A DNA stretch of 64,000 nucleotides from Tepidiphilus olei (GTDB taxonomy: Bacteria > Pseudomonadota > Gammaproteobacteria > Burkholderiales > Rhodocyclaceae), in NCBI RefSeq assembly GCF_006980705.1, contig NZ_SBHO01000010.1, positions 22,086-86,085 on the forward strand, read 5' to 3'. The stretch's first letter is position 1. The number at the start of each line of letters is the position of its first letter. Of the stretch, positions 17,900 to 27,419 are shown one piece after another. Position numbers and translations under genes: made by a program. A model generated the notes under the pieces. The model was not told the origin of the DNA, did not search any database, and was given only the letters and a program-made list of their open reading frames with translations.

Positions 17900-19060
17900 A
17901 TGGTTCGCGACCAGGAAACCCTGTCGCTACTGCTCAATACGGTCGCGCGTTTCGTGCGCGAGCGCTTGGTACCGGCCGAGGCGGAAGTGGCGCGCACCGA
18001 CCACATTCCGGAGGAGATCGTCGCCGAGATGCGCCGCCTGGGGCTCTTCGGCCTGACGATCCCCGAGGAGTACGGTGGGATGGGGCTCACGATGGAAGAA
18101 GAGGTACAGGTGTACTTCGAAATGGGGCACACCTCACCGGCCTTCCGCTCCTACTTCGGCACCAACTGCGGCATCGGCAGCCAGGCGATCGTCATCGACG
18201 GGACGCCCGAGCAGAAAGCGCGCTATCTGCCCCGCCTCGCTTCGGGTGAGCTCATCGGCTCCTTCGCTTTGACGGAGCCAGGTGCCGGATCGGACGCGGC
18301 AAGCCTGAAGACGACGGCGGTGCGCGAAGGTGACCACTACGTGCTCAACGGCACCAAGCGCTTCATCACCAACGCGCCGGAAGCCGGCATCTTTACCGTC
18401 ATGGCGCGCACCGACCCGATGAAAAAGGGAGCCGACGGCATCTCGGCCTTCATCGTCGAGCGCGACACGCCGGGTCTGTGGGTCGGCCCGCCCGATGTCA
18501 AGATGGGTCAGCGCGGAGCGCACACCGCCGACGTCGTCTTCGAAAACTGCCGTGTGCCGGCCGAAAACCTGATCGGCGGTGTCGAGGGCCAAGGCTTCAA
18601 AACGGCGATGAAAGTACTCGACAAAGGGCGCATCGCCATCGCCGCGACGGCGGTCGGCGTGGCCGAGCGCATGCTGCAGGATGCGCTGCGCTACGCTTGC
18701 GAACGCGAGCAGTTCGGCAAGCCGATCGCCGAATTCCAGCTGGTACAAGCGATGCTCGCCGACAGCCAGGCCGAGATCTACGCCGCGCGCTGCATGGTGC
18801 TCGATGCCGCGCGCCGGCGCGACGCCGGGGAGAACGTCAACCTGCAGGCGGCCTGCGCCAAGATGTTCGCCACCGAGATGTGCGGTCGAGTGGCCGACCG
18901 GGCGGTGCAGATCCACGGCGGCGCCGGCTACATGGCCGAGTATGGCATCGAGCGTTTCTACCGCGACGTGCGGCTGTTTCGCATCTACGAAGGAACGACG
19001 CAGATTCAGCAGCTGGTGATTGCGCGCAATCTGATCCGAAAAGAAAAACTCTACGGGTGA
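17900..19060 (+). CDS. Acyl-CoA dehydrogenase, BadJ-like
   Basis: A 386-residue acyl-CoA dehydrogenase with intact features: FALTEPGAGSDAASLKT (FAD site), RFITNAPEAGIF, REQFGKPIAEFQLVQAMLAD, IHGGAGYMAEYGIERFYRD and the catalytic base Glu364 in RIYEGTTQIQ. It lies 15 bp behind badH and so is probably co-transcribed. In the R. palustris cluster badJ is the corresponding second dehydrogenase, which could act on another step of ring oxidation or side-chain beta-oxidation. The general family is secure; the exact substrate is not. Confidence 0.85.
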   Translation: MVRDQETLSLLLNTVARFVRERLVPAEAEVARTDHIPEEIVAEMRRLGLFGLTIPEEYGGMGLTMEEEVQVYFEMGHTSPAFRSYFGTNCGIGSQAIVIDGTPEQKARYLPRLASGELIGSFALTEPGAGSDAASLKTTAVREGDHYVLNGTKRFITNAPEAGIFTVMARTDPMKKGADGISAFIVERDTPGLWVGPPDVKMGQRGAHTADVVFENCRVPAENLIGGVEGQGFKTAMKVLDKGRIAIAATAVGVAERMLQDALRYACEREQFGKPIAEFQLVQAMLADSQAEIYAARCMVLDAARRRDAGENVNLQAACAKMFATEMCGRVADRAVQIHGGAGYMAEYGIERFYRDVRLFRIYEGTTQIQQLVIARNLIRKEKLYG

Positions 19061-19073
19061 ACCGTCCCTGGTG

Positions 19074-19104
19074 CGACCCGTGGTGGAAGGATCACAACGG
19101 GTCG
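19074..19104. terminator. Possible bidirectional hairpin between convergent genes
   Basis: CGACCCGT (19074-19081) and ACGGGTCG (19097-19104) are perfect 8-bp inverted arms separated by 15 nt, in the 86-bp gap between the convergent acyl-CoA dehydrogenase and transporter ATPase genes. There is no T-run, so it is not a classical intrinsic terminator. Confidence 0.35.
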
Positions 19105-19146
19105 GCCGCATGCAGACGATGATCCATGGGTCTTTCGCCAGGGTTG

Positions 19147-21261
19147 TCAGACGATACGCCCCTCCGCCACGGCGTGACAAGCCACCTCACTGCCTTCGCT
19201 CCTGATGGTCAGAACTGGTACTTCGCGCCGACAACGATCGAAGGCGTGGGGGCATCGCGGATGGAAGGCACAACCTGAAGGGGGATGTATCGGATTGGGT
19301 ACTTCGCCCTCGATCATGGTGCGCCGCTTGCCCGTCCCCTCCAGGGAGGGCACCGCGTCTAACAGCATCCGCGAATAAGGGTGATAGGCGGTGGCAAAGA
19401 GCCGATCCGATGCAGCAACCTCGACGATGCGTCCTAAATACATCACGGCAATGCGGTCAGCCATATGTTTGACCACTGCCATGTCGTGGCTGATGAACAA
19501 ATAGGTGAGACCATACTGCTGCTGCAGATCCTTCATCAGGTTGAGGATCTGCGCTTGGACCGAAACGTCCAATGCAGAGGTAGGCTCATCGCACACCAAG
19601 AACTCCGGCTCGTTGGCCAAGGCGCGGGCGATGGAGATGCGTTGGCGCTGGCCGCCTGAGAACTCGTGAGGATAACGTAGCGCATCCGCCGCTGACAGCC
19701 CTACCTGCTCGAGCAGTTTGCCGACGCGGCGACGGCGGTCGACATCGGACATTTCCGGACGAAAATAGCGCAACGGCTCGCCAATGATGGCACCCACCCG
19801 CCACAGCGGATTGAGGCTGGCGTAAGGATCCTGGAAAATCATCTGGAAACGCTTACGAACCGCCGCGGCCCGACGCCCAGAACGGCGAGCCAGATCGGTG
19901 ATCTCTTCGCCGGCGTAAAACAGCCGACCGCGCGTCAAGTCGTAGAGACCCACGATCAAGCGTGCCAAAGTCGATTTCCCGCAGCCAGACTCCCCTACTA
20001 AAGACAAGGTCTCACCGCGGCGGATAACCAAACTCACGCCATCCACGGCCTTCAGCGTTACCCTCCCGGTACGCTCCAGCACCCGATTGATCCACGGTTT
20101 GGAGACATCGAAATGACGCACCAAGTCGATGGCCTTCACCAACACCTCGCCGGCGGGTCTCGGTGTCGATGAAACCAGTACTACACGCTCACCCCCCTGT
20201 GGCTGACGACGCACAACGGGGGCTTCTGGATCATGGAGCCAACAAGCGGTCAGGCTGTCACCCGAAGGAATCAATTCCGGGCGCTCGCGGCGACAACGCT
20301 CGGCGGCATGGGGACAACGAGGGTGAAAAGCACAGCCAGAAGGGATCGCTGCCAAACGGGGCATGGCCCCTTCGATCTGGTAGAGGCGTTCGCGCCGCCC
20401 ATCGAGCCGGGGAATGGCCGCCATCAGCCCTTCGGTATAGGGATGACGGGGACGATGGATCACCTCATTCACAGGGCCGATCTCGATCAACCGACCCGCA
20501 TACATCACGGCAACCCGATCTGCGTTTTCGGCAATCACCCCCATGTCGTGGGTAATCAACATCACTGCCGCGCCCCGCCCGGCACAAAGCCGTTTGAGCA
20601 ACCCCAGGATCTGCGCCTGCACCGACACGTCCAGTGCCGTGGTGGGCTCATCGGCGATGATCAGCTGCGGTTGGGCCGCCAGCGCCAAAACGATCACCAC
20701 CCGCTGGCGCATGCCGCCAGACAACTGATGCGGATAGCTGTCGAAACGCGTCTCCGGAGCAGGAATACCCACCTCGGCGAGCAGATCAAGGGCGAGCGCT
20801 CGGGCCTGCTTCTCATTCAGGGGCAGATGGGTACGGATCGTTTCCACCAGCTGGTCACCGATGGAGAAAAGAGGGTTGAGGCTGGTCAGAGGATCTTGGA
20901 AAATCATGCCGATATGACGGCCACGCAACCGAACGAAGTCATCTTCTGGCAGGTTGTCGATGCGTCGCCCGGCCAGGTGAATCTCACCGCTGGCGATACG
21001 CCCGGGGGGCTCGAGCAAACGGATCACCGCGTTGCCGATCATAGACTTACCAGCCCCTGATTCGCCCACCACACCGAGGACTTCACCCGGGGCGATATCG
21101 AAGGAAACATCGTCGAGCGCCACCAAATTGGCATGGCGGACGGGGAACTCCACCCGCAGATGGCGCACACTCAGAATGGGCCCTTCGCTGCTGGCACTTT
21201 GGCGATCCTCAGTGCGGTTCGTGGAATTCGGCTTATCGGAGCTTGGGGTTGAGGACATCAC
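19147..21261 (-). CDS. Fused dipeptide/oligopeptide ABC transporter ATPase (OppD-OppF/GsiA type)
   Basis: A 704-residue protein with two complete nucleotide-binding domains. Domain 1 has GESGAGKS (about 66-73), LSGGMRQR and IIADEPTTALD; domain 2 has GESGCGKST, FSGGQRQRISIARAL and VCDEPTSALD. Each ends with the oligopeptide-transporter C-terminal signature CAFHPRCPHA..RC. Most operons carry two separate genes (dppD, dppF); here they are fused, as in GsiA. The start overlaps the upstream permease by 29 bp, and the whole operon reads binding protein, permease, permease, ATPase. It energises import of a peptide-like ligand; the ligand is unknown. Confidence 0.9.
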   Translation of the reverse strand: MMSSTPSSDKPNSTNRTEDRQSASSEGPILSVRHLRVEFPVRHANLVALDDVSFDIAPGEVLGVVGESGAGKSMIGNAVIRLLEPPGRIASGEIHLAGRRIDNLPEDDFVRLRGRHIGMIFQDPLTSLNPLFSIGDQLVETIRTHLPLNEKQARALALDLLAEVGIPAPETRFDSYPHQLSGGMRQRVVIVLALAAQPQLIIADEPTTALDVSVQAQILGLLKRLCAGRGAAVMLITHDMGVIAENADRVAVMYAGRLIEIGPVNEVIHRPRHPYTEGLMAAIPRLDGRRERLYQIEGAMPRLAAIPSGCAFHPRCPHAAERCRRERPELIPSGDSLTACWLHDPEAPVVRRQPQGGERVVLVSSTPRPAGEVLVKAIDLVRHFDVSKPWINRVLERTGRVTLKAVDGVSLVIRRGETLSLVGESGCGKSTLARLIVGLYDLTRGRLFYAGEEITDLARRSGRRAAAVRKRFQMIFQDPYASLNPLWRVGAIIGEPLRYFRPEMSDVDRRRRVGKLLEQVGLSAADALRYPHEFSGGQRQRISIARALANEPEFLVCDEPTSALDVSVQAQILNLMKDLQQQYGLTYLFISHDMAVVKHMADRIAVMYLGRIVEVAASDRLFATAYHPYSRMLLDAVPSLEGTGKRRTMIEGEVPNPIHPPSGCAFHPRCPHAFDRCRREVPVLTIRSEGSEVACHAVAEGRIV

Positions 21262-22195
21262 GCAACCAATCTCCCAGCAGGTTGACGGAGAGCGCCAGCA
21301 TCAAGAGAGCCAAGCCGGGGAAGAGGAGAATCCACCATTCTCCCGAAAACATGTAATCCTGGCCGACCCGGATCAAGGTACCCAGACTCGGTTGGGTGGG
21401 TGGCATACCCACCCCCAAAAACGACAGCGTCGCTTCGGCAATGATGGCGAGCGCCAAGCCGATGGTCGCGATCACCAGGACTGGACGCAGTACATTGGGC
21501 AGGATGTGCTGGAAGAGGATGCGCACGTCCGGCAGACCGATCACGCGCGCCGCCTGCACGTATTCCTTGTTTTTCTCCACCATGGTGGTGCCGCGCACGG
21601 CGCGGGCAAACTGCACCCAGTCGGAAAGACCGATGGCAATGATCAGCACGATGATGGCGGCTTCGGCATGCAGGGAACGCGGGAGAAAGCCACGGATCAC
21701 CCCAAAGATCAGCAGAGCCATCAAAATCGACGGAAAAGTGAGCTGGATGTCGGCAATGCGCATGAGCAAGGCGTCACGCCAACCACCGCGAAAGCCTGCC
21801 ACCAGACCTAGAGTGGTTCCCAGCACCAAGGCGAAGAGCACCGAGGCGAAGCCCACCAGCAGCGAAATGCGCGAACCATAGAGGATCGCCGAAAAGACGT
21901 CGCGCCCTTGGCCGTCACTACCCAGCAAGTAGAAGTTTCCGGTCAACTCCGAAGTAGTCAGCGGCGGGGTGAAAGCGTCGATCAGATGCAGCTGTCTCGG
22001 ATCGAAAGGGTTTTGCGGCGCGATCCAGGGCGCGAAGACGGCGCCAGCAAACATCAAAAGGGTTACCAAGCTTGCCACGATCACCACCGGTTGCCGCTTC
22101 CAGGAGTAGACGATGTCGCTCGCCAAAAACGCCTGCAGTCGGCTGGGCGCCTCGTGCCCCTTCAAACCGTGCGCGGGGTCGTCCGAGCGGCTCAT
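21233..22195 (-). CDS. Peptide-type ABC transporter permease (DppC/OppC-like)
   Basis: A 320-residue inner-membrane permease with an N-terminal extension and about six membrane segments. The DppC-type N-terminal stretch (LLMFAGAVFAPWIAPQNPFDP) and the coupling-helix motif EKNKEYVQAARVIGLPDVRILFQHILPN are visible, followed by ATLSFLGVGMPPTQPSLGTLI, a signature of this subfamily. It overlaps the OppB-like gene by 4 bp and the ATPase gene by 29 bp, indicating translational coupling. Confidence 0.9.
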   Translation of the reverse strand: MSRSDDPAHGLKGHEAPSRLQAFLASDIVYSWKRQPVVIVASLVTLLMFAGAVFAPWIAPQNPFDPRQLHLIDAFTPPLTTSELTGNFYLLGSDGQGRDVFSAILYGSRISLLVGFASVLFALVLGTTLGLVAGFRGGWRDALLMRIADIQLTFPSILMALLIFGVIRGFLPRSLHAEAAIIVLIIAIGLSDWVQFARAVRGTTMVEKNKEYVQAARVIGLPDVRILFQHILPNVLRPVLVIATIGLALAIIAEATLSFLGVGMPPTQPSLGTLIRVGQDYMFSGEWWILLFPGLALLMLALSVNLLGDWLRDVLNPKLR

Positions 22196-23172
22196 TTGCT
22201 CCCTCCTGGTACCCTAAGGCGAGGATCGACTACGTAGTAGAGCAGATCCACCACCAAATTGATGAGCACGAAGACCAAAGCGATCATCATCAGGTAGGCG
22301 GCCATCAACGGGATGTCGACGAAACGCACGGCGGTGATGAATAAGGCCCCCACCCCGGGCCACTGGAAGACCGTCTCGGTGATGATGGCGAACGCGATGA
22401 TGGTGCCGAGCTGCAGGCCGATGATCGTAATCACGGGAATCAGGGTATTTTTCAGCGCATGGCGCAGGTTGACCACCCGTTGGGGCAGTCCACGTGCTCG
22501 AGCAAACTTGATGTAGTCGGTACGCAATACCTCGAGCATCTCGGCCCGCACCAAACGCATGATCAAGGTCAGCTGAAAAAGCCCCAGGGTGATGGCTGGC
22601 AGAATCAATGAGCGGAGGCCACTAGCAGTGAGCAGCCCGGTGGTCCACCAGGACCCGATGCGCACCGTCTCGCCGCGACCAAAGGCGGGTAACCAGCCCA
22701 GATTGACGGCGAAAAGGTAGATCAGCAGAACACCGATCAGAAAAGTGGGCAGCGAGACGCCGATCAGCGACACGGCCATGATGAATTTCGACAACAAGCT
22801 ACCGCGCGCGATGGCCGTGTAGACGCCGAACACGATACCCAGCACCACAGCAAAAATGGCCGAAACGATGGCCAGCTCCAAGGTGGCAGGCAGGCGCTCG
22901 AGGATCATCTCGGTCACCGGCCGCGCCGAACGATAAGAAATGCCGAACTCCAACTGAACTGCATTGACGATGAAATTCCAGAACTGCACCACTACCGGTT
23001 GGTCGAGCCCGAGCTGGGCACGCAGCGCAGCGCGATCGGCCTCCGTCGCCTCTTGGCCCAACATGTTGAGTACCGGATCACCGACGTAGTGAAACAAAGA
23101 AAAAGCGAAAAGGGAGACCATCAACATCACGAAGATGGCCTGCAATACGCGCTGGATGAGAAATGCTAGCAT
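22192..23172 (-). CDS. Peptide-type ABC transporter permease (DppB/OppB-like)
   Basis: A 326-residue permease with the typical N-terminal segment LIQRVLQAIFVMLMVSLFAFSLFH, the periplasmic loop containing DQPVVVQFWNFI, and the coupling motif TDYIKFARARGLPQRVVNLRHALKNTLIPVITIIGLQ. FQWPGVGALFITAVRFVDIP near the end is characteristic of DppB. It lies 54 bp behind the binding-protein gene and overlaps the next permease by 4 bp. Confidence 0.9.
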   Translation of the reverse strand: MLAFLIQRVLQAIFVMLMVSLFAFSLFHYVGDPVLNMLGQEATEADRAALRAQLGLDQPVVVQFWNFIVNAVQLEFGISYRSARPVTEMILERLPATLELAIVSAIFAVVLGIVFGVYTAIARGSLLSKFIMAVSLIGVSLPTFLIGVLLIYLFAVNLGWLPAFGRGETVRIGSWWTTGLLTASGLRSLILPAITLGLFQLTLIMRLVRAEMLEVLRTDYIKFARARGLPQRVVNLRHALKNTLIPVITIIGLQLGTIIAFAIITETVFQWPGVGALFITAVRFVDIPLMAAYLMMIALVFVLINLVVDLLYYVVDPRLRVPGGSK

Positions 23173-23226
23173 GGGATCATCGTGTCGGCCCCCAACCGGG
23201 GGCGGCCCGAGGGGGTATTGCGCCGA

Positions 23227-24804
23227 TCAGCGTTTGAACTTCAGGTACTTGAAATGCGGCGTATTTTCGCTTTGCACCTTGAAGTCGATGTTGTCACGCA
23301 TCGACCAGGTGAGCATCTGGTGGTGAATGGGAATGTAGACAATATCGGCATGGACGATCCGCCATGCCTCCTCCATCATGGCGTTGCGTGCATCGACATC
23401 GATCTCACGCCCCATGGCCACAGTTAGTTCGTCCACCCTCGGGTTGGAATAACCCGTGAAGTTCCAGGTGCCGCGGTCTCCTTTTTTCGTATGGTAGAGA
23501 TAATTGAAGACGTACTCGGAATCCAAGGTTGGCACTCCCCAGCCCAGCAAGTAAAAATCATATTCACCTCGCGCCAACTCAGCAAAGTGGAGGGAACGGG
23601 TCTGAGCCACAAGATCCACCGTAATCCCGATGCGGGAAAGCATACTAACCACCGCTTGACAAATCTGCTCGTCGTTGACATAGCGATCATTGGGGCAGTG
23701 CAAAGTTACGCGGAACCCATTGCCGTAACCTGCCTCTGCCATCAATTTCCGCGCCCGATCGAGATCCGCAGGAACCACTCGGTCGAGATCTTTGGGGTAA
23801 CCGTTAACGAAGGGGGGAACGATCACTCCGGCGGGTTGAGAGTTACCTCGCATCACCGTTCGCTGAATGGTCGTAGCGTCCACGGCCAGGTTGATCGCTT
23901 CGCGTACTCGACGGTCGGCAAAAGGGTTGTTCTTGGCATTGCTAGTGCGCAATCGGGGGGAGCCCATATCCATGCCCAAGAAAATGGTGCGGTTTTCCGC
24001 TCCTTGCTCATTCCTGATTCCAGGCACGTTCCCCAGACGCCCAATGTCCTGCACCGGCGTCTCCTGAAGCAAATCCACCTCCCCGGAGAGGAGGGCCGCC
24101 ACTCGGGTCGCCGCCGACTCGATGGGGGTGAAGATCAGCTCAGAAATCTCCATTGGAAAGTGCTTGATTCCCCAATAGCTATCGTTACGAACCAACACCG
24201 TGCGCACGTCGGGCTCGCGACTCTTCACACGAAAGGGACCGGTGCCGTTGGCATTGCGTACTGCATAGGTTTCCTCTCCGGCGGCGTAGTTTTGCGGATT
24301 TTCGACGCCATGCTGTTTGGCCCACTCTCGACTCATGATGAAGAGGTTCGTGAGATTGTTGGGCAACAGGGGGTTGGGTGCCTCGGTCTCCACGTGCACC
24401 GTGTAGTCGTCAGCTGCACGCACCTCCTTGATGGAAGTGAGCAAACCCCGCATGTCGGAATACTCGTGACGCGCCCGATTCAACGAGAAAACCACGTCGT
24501 GAGCGGTCAGCGCCTGGCCTTCATGAAAGCTCACCCCTCGACGGATCTCGAATACCCACACACGGGGGTTGTCCGGCTGAATGTACCATTTGGTGGCCAA
24601 CCCAGGCTGTAGAATCAAATCCATGTCCCGGAAAACCAAGGTATCAAAGATCTGGTGGTTGAGCGCATGGGTCGGGCCTTCGTTCTGGGCGTGAGGATCC
24701 AATGTCAAACCGTCGGCAGAACGGGTCCAGCGCAGAGGCTCGGCAGCAGCAATCGCTACCGTGGCAACCGCTAAGGCGCAGGCAAACACTATGTTCTTGA
24801 GCAT
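23227..24804 (-). CDS. Periplasmic peptide-type substrate-binding protein (SBP_bac_5)
   Basis: A 525-residue periplasmic binding protein and first gene of the transporter operon. The ATG at 24804 gives a clear Sec signal peptide (MLKNIVFACALAVATVAIAAA, predicted cleavage after about residue 21); an upstream start at 24885 would bury it. Family features include LRWTRSADGLTLDPHAQNEG, GVSFHEGQALTAHDVVFSLNRA, NGTGPFRV and FYLLGWGVPTLDSEYVF. SBP_bac_5 proteins bind peptides, opines, nickel chelates or glutathione, so the ligand cannot be stated. No lipobox cysteine is present. Confidence 0.9.
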   Translation of the reverse strand: MLKNIVFACALAVATVAIAAAEPLRWTRSADGLTLDPHAQNEGPTHALNHQIFDTLVFRDMDLILQPGLATKWYIQPDNPRVWVFEIRRGVSFHEGQALTAHDVVFSLNRARHEYSDMRGLLTSIKEVRAADDYTVHVETEAPNPLLPNNLTNLFIMSREWAKQHGVENPQNYAAGEETYAVRNANGTGPFRVKSREPDVRTVLVRNDSYWGIKHFPMEISELIFTPIESAATRVAALLSGEVDLLQETPVQDIGRLGNVPGIRNEQGAENRTIFLGMDMGSPRLRTSNAKNNPFADRRVREAINLAVDATTIQRTVMRGNSQPAGVIVPPFVNGYPKDLDRVVPADLDRARKLMAEAGYGNGFRVTLHCPNDRYVNDEQICQAVVSMLSRIGITVDLVAQTRSLHFAELARGEYDFYLLGWGVPTLDSEYVFNYLYHTKKGDRGTWNFTGYSNPRVDELTVAMGREIDVDARNAMMEEAWRIVHADIVYIPIHHQMLTWSMRDNIDFKVQSENTPHFKYLKFKR

Positions 24805-25019
24805 CGGTCGTCTCCCCTTATTCGGCAAACATCGCATGAGGCACGTCGCTTTTAGCACTCTAGCAGCCAGAAGACGCAGAGGCAATAATCACCGCACAAC
24901 CCGCACGACCAATAACAGTCCTCAATGGCTGCGTTCCCGTGTTCGTATCCGTTCCTCACCAGCAAACCTTCCCCCGTTCGGCTATCATGATTTCACTCTC
25001 TCCAGAGGAGATCGTCGTC

Positions 25020-25913
25020 ATGAAGATCGCTTTTCTCGGTCTCGGCCGGATGGGATCCGGCATGGCACAGAACCTGCTCCGTACCGGCCATACGCTCGTC
25101 GTCTATAACCGCACGCCGGAACGGATGCAAGCTCTGGTAGCGCAAGGCGCCAAGCCGGCGCCTAGTCCCGCGGAAGCGGTTCAGGGCGTGGATGCCCTGG
25201 TGACGATGCTCGCCGACGATGCGGCCGTGGAAACGATGCTCTTCGGTGCGAATGGCGCCTTTGCCGCGCTACCTGCCGGCGCGATCCACGTCTCGTCGAG
25301 CACCTTGAGTGAAGCCTTCGTCATCCGCCTCACCGAAGAGCACGCCCGTGCTGGGCACGGTTTCGTCTCCGCACCCGTGTTTGGTCGCCCCGAGGCGGCC
25401 GCGGCGGGCAAGCTGCGGGTGGTGGTAGCCGGCGCACCGCAGTTCGTCGAACCTTGTCGCCCGATTTTCGAGGCGATCGGGGAAGCGGTACATGTCGTCG
25501 GCACGCAACCGCAACTGGCCAACGTCGTCAAACTCGCGGGCAACTTCATGATCATGGCGCTCATCGAGGCGCTAGGCGAATCCTATGCTCTGATGCGCAA
25601 AGCGGGCGTCGAACCGCTCCAGTTTCTTGAAATCATCAACGGGCTCTTCCGCTCACCAGTCTACGAGAATTACGGTCGCCTCGTGGCCGAAGAGCGATTC
25701 TCTCCTGCTGGATTTACGGCCAAGTTGGGGCTGAAGGACGTGCGCTTCGTGCTCGCTTCGGCCGAACGCGCCGCGGCGCCCATGCCGATCGCAAGCCTCG
25801 TGCGTGACCGCTTCCTCGCCCTGATGGCCCAAGGCGGCGAGGCGCTCGACTGGGCGGCGCTCACCCGTATCGCGGCGATGGAGGCGGGTCTTGCCGCTCC
25901 GTCGGACCGCTGA
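25020..25913 (+). CDS. NAD(P)-dependent beta-hydroxyacid dehydrogenase family protein
   Basis: A 297-residue 3-hydroxyisobutyrate dehydrogenase-family oxidoreductase. The Rossmann GLGRMGSGMAQNLL opens the protein, NRTPERM follows the second strand, and the substrate motif appears as SAPVFGRPEAAAAGKL. The catalytic Lys is in NVVKLAGNFMIM. The FGRPEAA form, instead of DAPVSGG, is typical of a subgroup annotated as NAD(P)-binding reductases of short aldehydes or beta-hydroxyacids. The ATG at 25020 follows CCAGAGGAGATC and begins the Rossmann strand; the longer frame from 24939 is rejected. It is divergent from the transporter operon. Confidence 0.85.
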   Translation: MKIAFLGLGRMGSGMAQNLLRTGHTLVVYNRTPERMQALVAQGAKPAPSPAEAVQGVDALVTMLADDAAVETMLFGANGAFAALPAGAIHVSSSTLSEAFVIRLTEEHARAGHGFVSAPVFGRPEAAAAGKLRVVVAGAPQFVEPCRPIFEAIGEAVHVVGTQPQLANVVKLAGNFMIMALIEALGESYALMRKAGVEPLQFLEIINGLFRSPVYENYGRLVAEERFSPAGFTAKLGLKDVRFVLASAERAAAPMPIASLVRDRFLALMAQGGEALDWAALTRIAAMEAGLAAPSDR

Positions 25914-26010
25914 CTGCACGGAAGGTGACCCCCACTTCGGGGGAATCGGTGTCGCGTCTACAATCGCCCCATCCGACCGAGTCCGGTCCAGGGTGGAAGG
26001 GCGAGCATCG

Positions 26011-26811
26011 ATGGGAACGGGAACCTATCGAGTCAAGGAATTCGGGGTTTGGTTGCATGAGGAGGCACCGCGACCGGCGCTTGGGTTCGCCGCCGGCGCG
26101 GCGCTGATTTTTCTCGGCCTGCTGGGCACACTGGTCTTCGGCGTGCCCCCCGCCATGGACGAGGCAGTGTTCCGCACCCTGCAAGGCTGGCGCACGCCGG
26201 GGCGCGACGGCGTGATGGTGCTCTTCACCGGGTTCGGCGATCAGGGCATGATCCTGCCGGTGGCGGCGCTGGTACTCGCCTGGCTGGCGGCGCATCGCCT
26301 ATGGCGCAGTGCGGCCTGCTGGCTGCTGGCAGTCGGCGGGGCCGAGCTCGCCACGGCGGCGCTCAAGCTCGTCCTGCACCGGCCCCGTCCCGGGGCCTTC
26401 TTCAGCGGCGTCGAGCAGTATTCCTTCCCCAGTGGTCACGCGCTCATGGGGGTGACCGTCTATGGCCTACTCGCCTGGTTCATCTACCACCAGGCCGGCA
26501 CCCGGTTACGGACCGCGACGATCGCGCTGACCGTACTGCTGCTCGCACTCATCGCTTTCTCCCGGCTCTATCTCGGCGTACATTGGTGCTCCGACGTGCT
26601 CGCCGGCCTCGCTTTCGGCCTCTGTTGGGTCACGTTCGTGGCGTTACTCCATGCCTTTTACGGTCGCGAGGCGATCCCCTCCGCCCGGTGCGCCCGCGCT
26701 GCCGTGGCGATCTTCGTCGTCGTGGGCGCGGTGCACGTCGGCCTGCACCATGAGACCAACCTGGCACGCTATGCGCAGGTGGTTGCGCAAGACCAAGGAG
26801 TTGCACCATGA
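26011..26811 (+). CDS. PAP2-family membrane phosphatase
   Basis: A 266-residue inner-membrane phosphatase with about six membrane segments. The three catalytic motifs of the PAP2 superfamily are intact: KLVLHRPRP (KxxxxxxRP-type), FPSGHALMG (PSGH with catalytic His) and SRLYLGVHWCSDVLAG (SRxxxxxHxxxD). Enzymes of this type remove phosphate from undecaprenyl pyrophosphate, phosphatidate or lipid A. The start at 26011 is preferred because the longer frame overlaps the previous gene. Its stop overlaps the next gene by 4 bp (ATGA). Confidence 0.88.
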   Translation: MGTGTYRVKEFGVWLHEEAPRPALGFAAGAALIFLGLLGTLVFGVPPAMDEAVFRTLQGWRTPGRDGVMVLFTGFGDQGMILPVAALVLAWLAAHRLWRSAACWLLAVGGAELATAALKLVLHRPRPGAFFSGVEQYSFPSGHALMGVTVYGLLAWFIYHQAGTRLRTATIALTVLLLALIAFSRLYLGVHWCSDVLAGLAFGLCWVTFVALLHAFYGREAIPSARCARAAVAIFVVVGAVHVGLHHETNLARYAQVVAQDQGVAP

Positions 26812-27419
26812 TTCTTTATCTCCACGGTTTCCGTTCCTCGCCCCAGTCGGTGAAAGCGCGCGCGCTCGCCGCGCACATGGCGGCCAAAGGGCTCGCCGAC
26901 TCGTTCCGCTGTCCCCAGCTGCCGGTCGCCCCGGCCGAGGCGATGGCCATGTTGCGCGAGGAAGTGGCACGACTCGCCGAGCAGGCGGGACGGCTGCCGA
27001 CGGTGGTGGGGAGCTCACTGGGCGGTTTCTACGCCACCCGGCTCGCCGAAGAACTGGGCGTGCGGGCGGTGGCGGTCAATCCGGTCGTCCATCCCTCGCG
27101 GGGGCTTTCCGCCTACGTCGGCCGGCTCACCAACCTCTACACCGGCGAGCCCTTCGAGTGGACGCCCGAGCACGTCGCGCAGCTGCGTGCGCTGGAGCGC
27201 GACCGTCTGGAACATCCCGAACGGATCTGGCTGATGGTGGAGCTAGGCGACGAACTGCTCGATCACCGACAGACCATCGCCTTCTATCAAGGCGCAAAGC
27301 AGACGGTACTCGAAGGGGGGGATCACAGTTTCACGCGCTGGAATGACCATCTCGACGAAATTCTCGTCTGGGCAGGGTTGATGCCGGAAGGAAATGCCGG
27401 AAAAGCTGAGCGCTCGTGA
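26808..27419 (+). CDS. YqiA/YcfP-like alpha/beta-hydrolase (esterase)
   Basis: A 203-residue alpha/beta-fold hydrolase. It starts with MILYLHGFRSSPQSVKA (oxyanion region), has the nucleophile elbow GSSLGGFYAT with catalytic Ser, NPVVHPSRGL, and a C-terminal GGDHSFTRW with the catalytic His. The Asp of the triad is probably in ELGDELLD. The length and motifs match the YqiA esterase family. It is translationally coupled to the PAP2 gene by a 4-bp overlap. Confidence 0.85.
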   Translation: MILYLHGFRSSPQSVKARALAAHMAAKGLADSFRCPQLPVAPAEAMAMLREEVARLAEQAGRLPTVVGSSLGGFYATRLAEELGVRAVAVNPVVHPSRGLSAYVGRLTNLYTGEPFEWTPEHVAQLRALERDRLEHPERIWLMVELGDELLDHRQTIAFYQGAKQTVLEGGDHSFTRWNDHLDEILVWAGLMPEGNAGKAERS

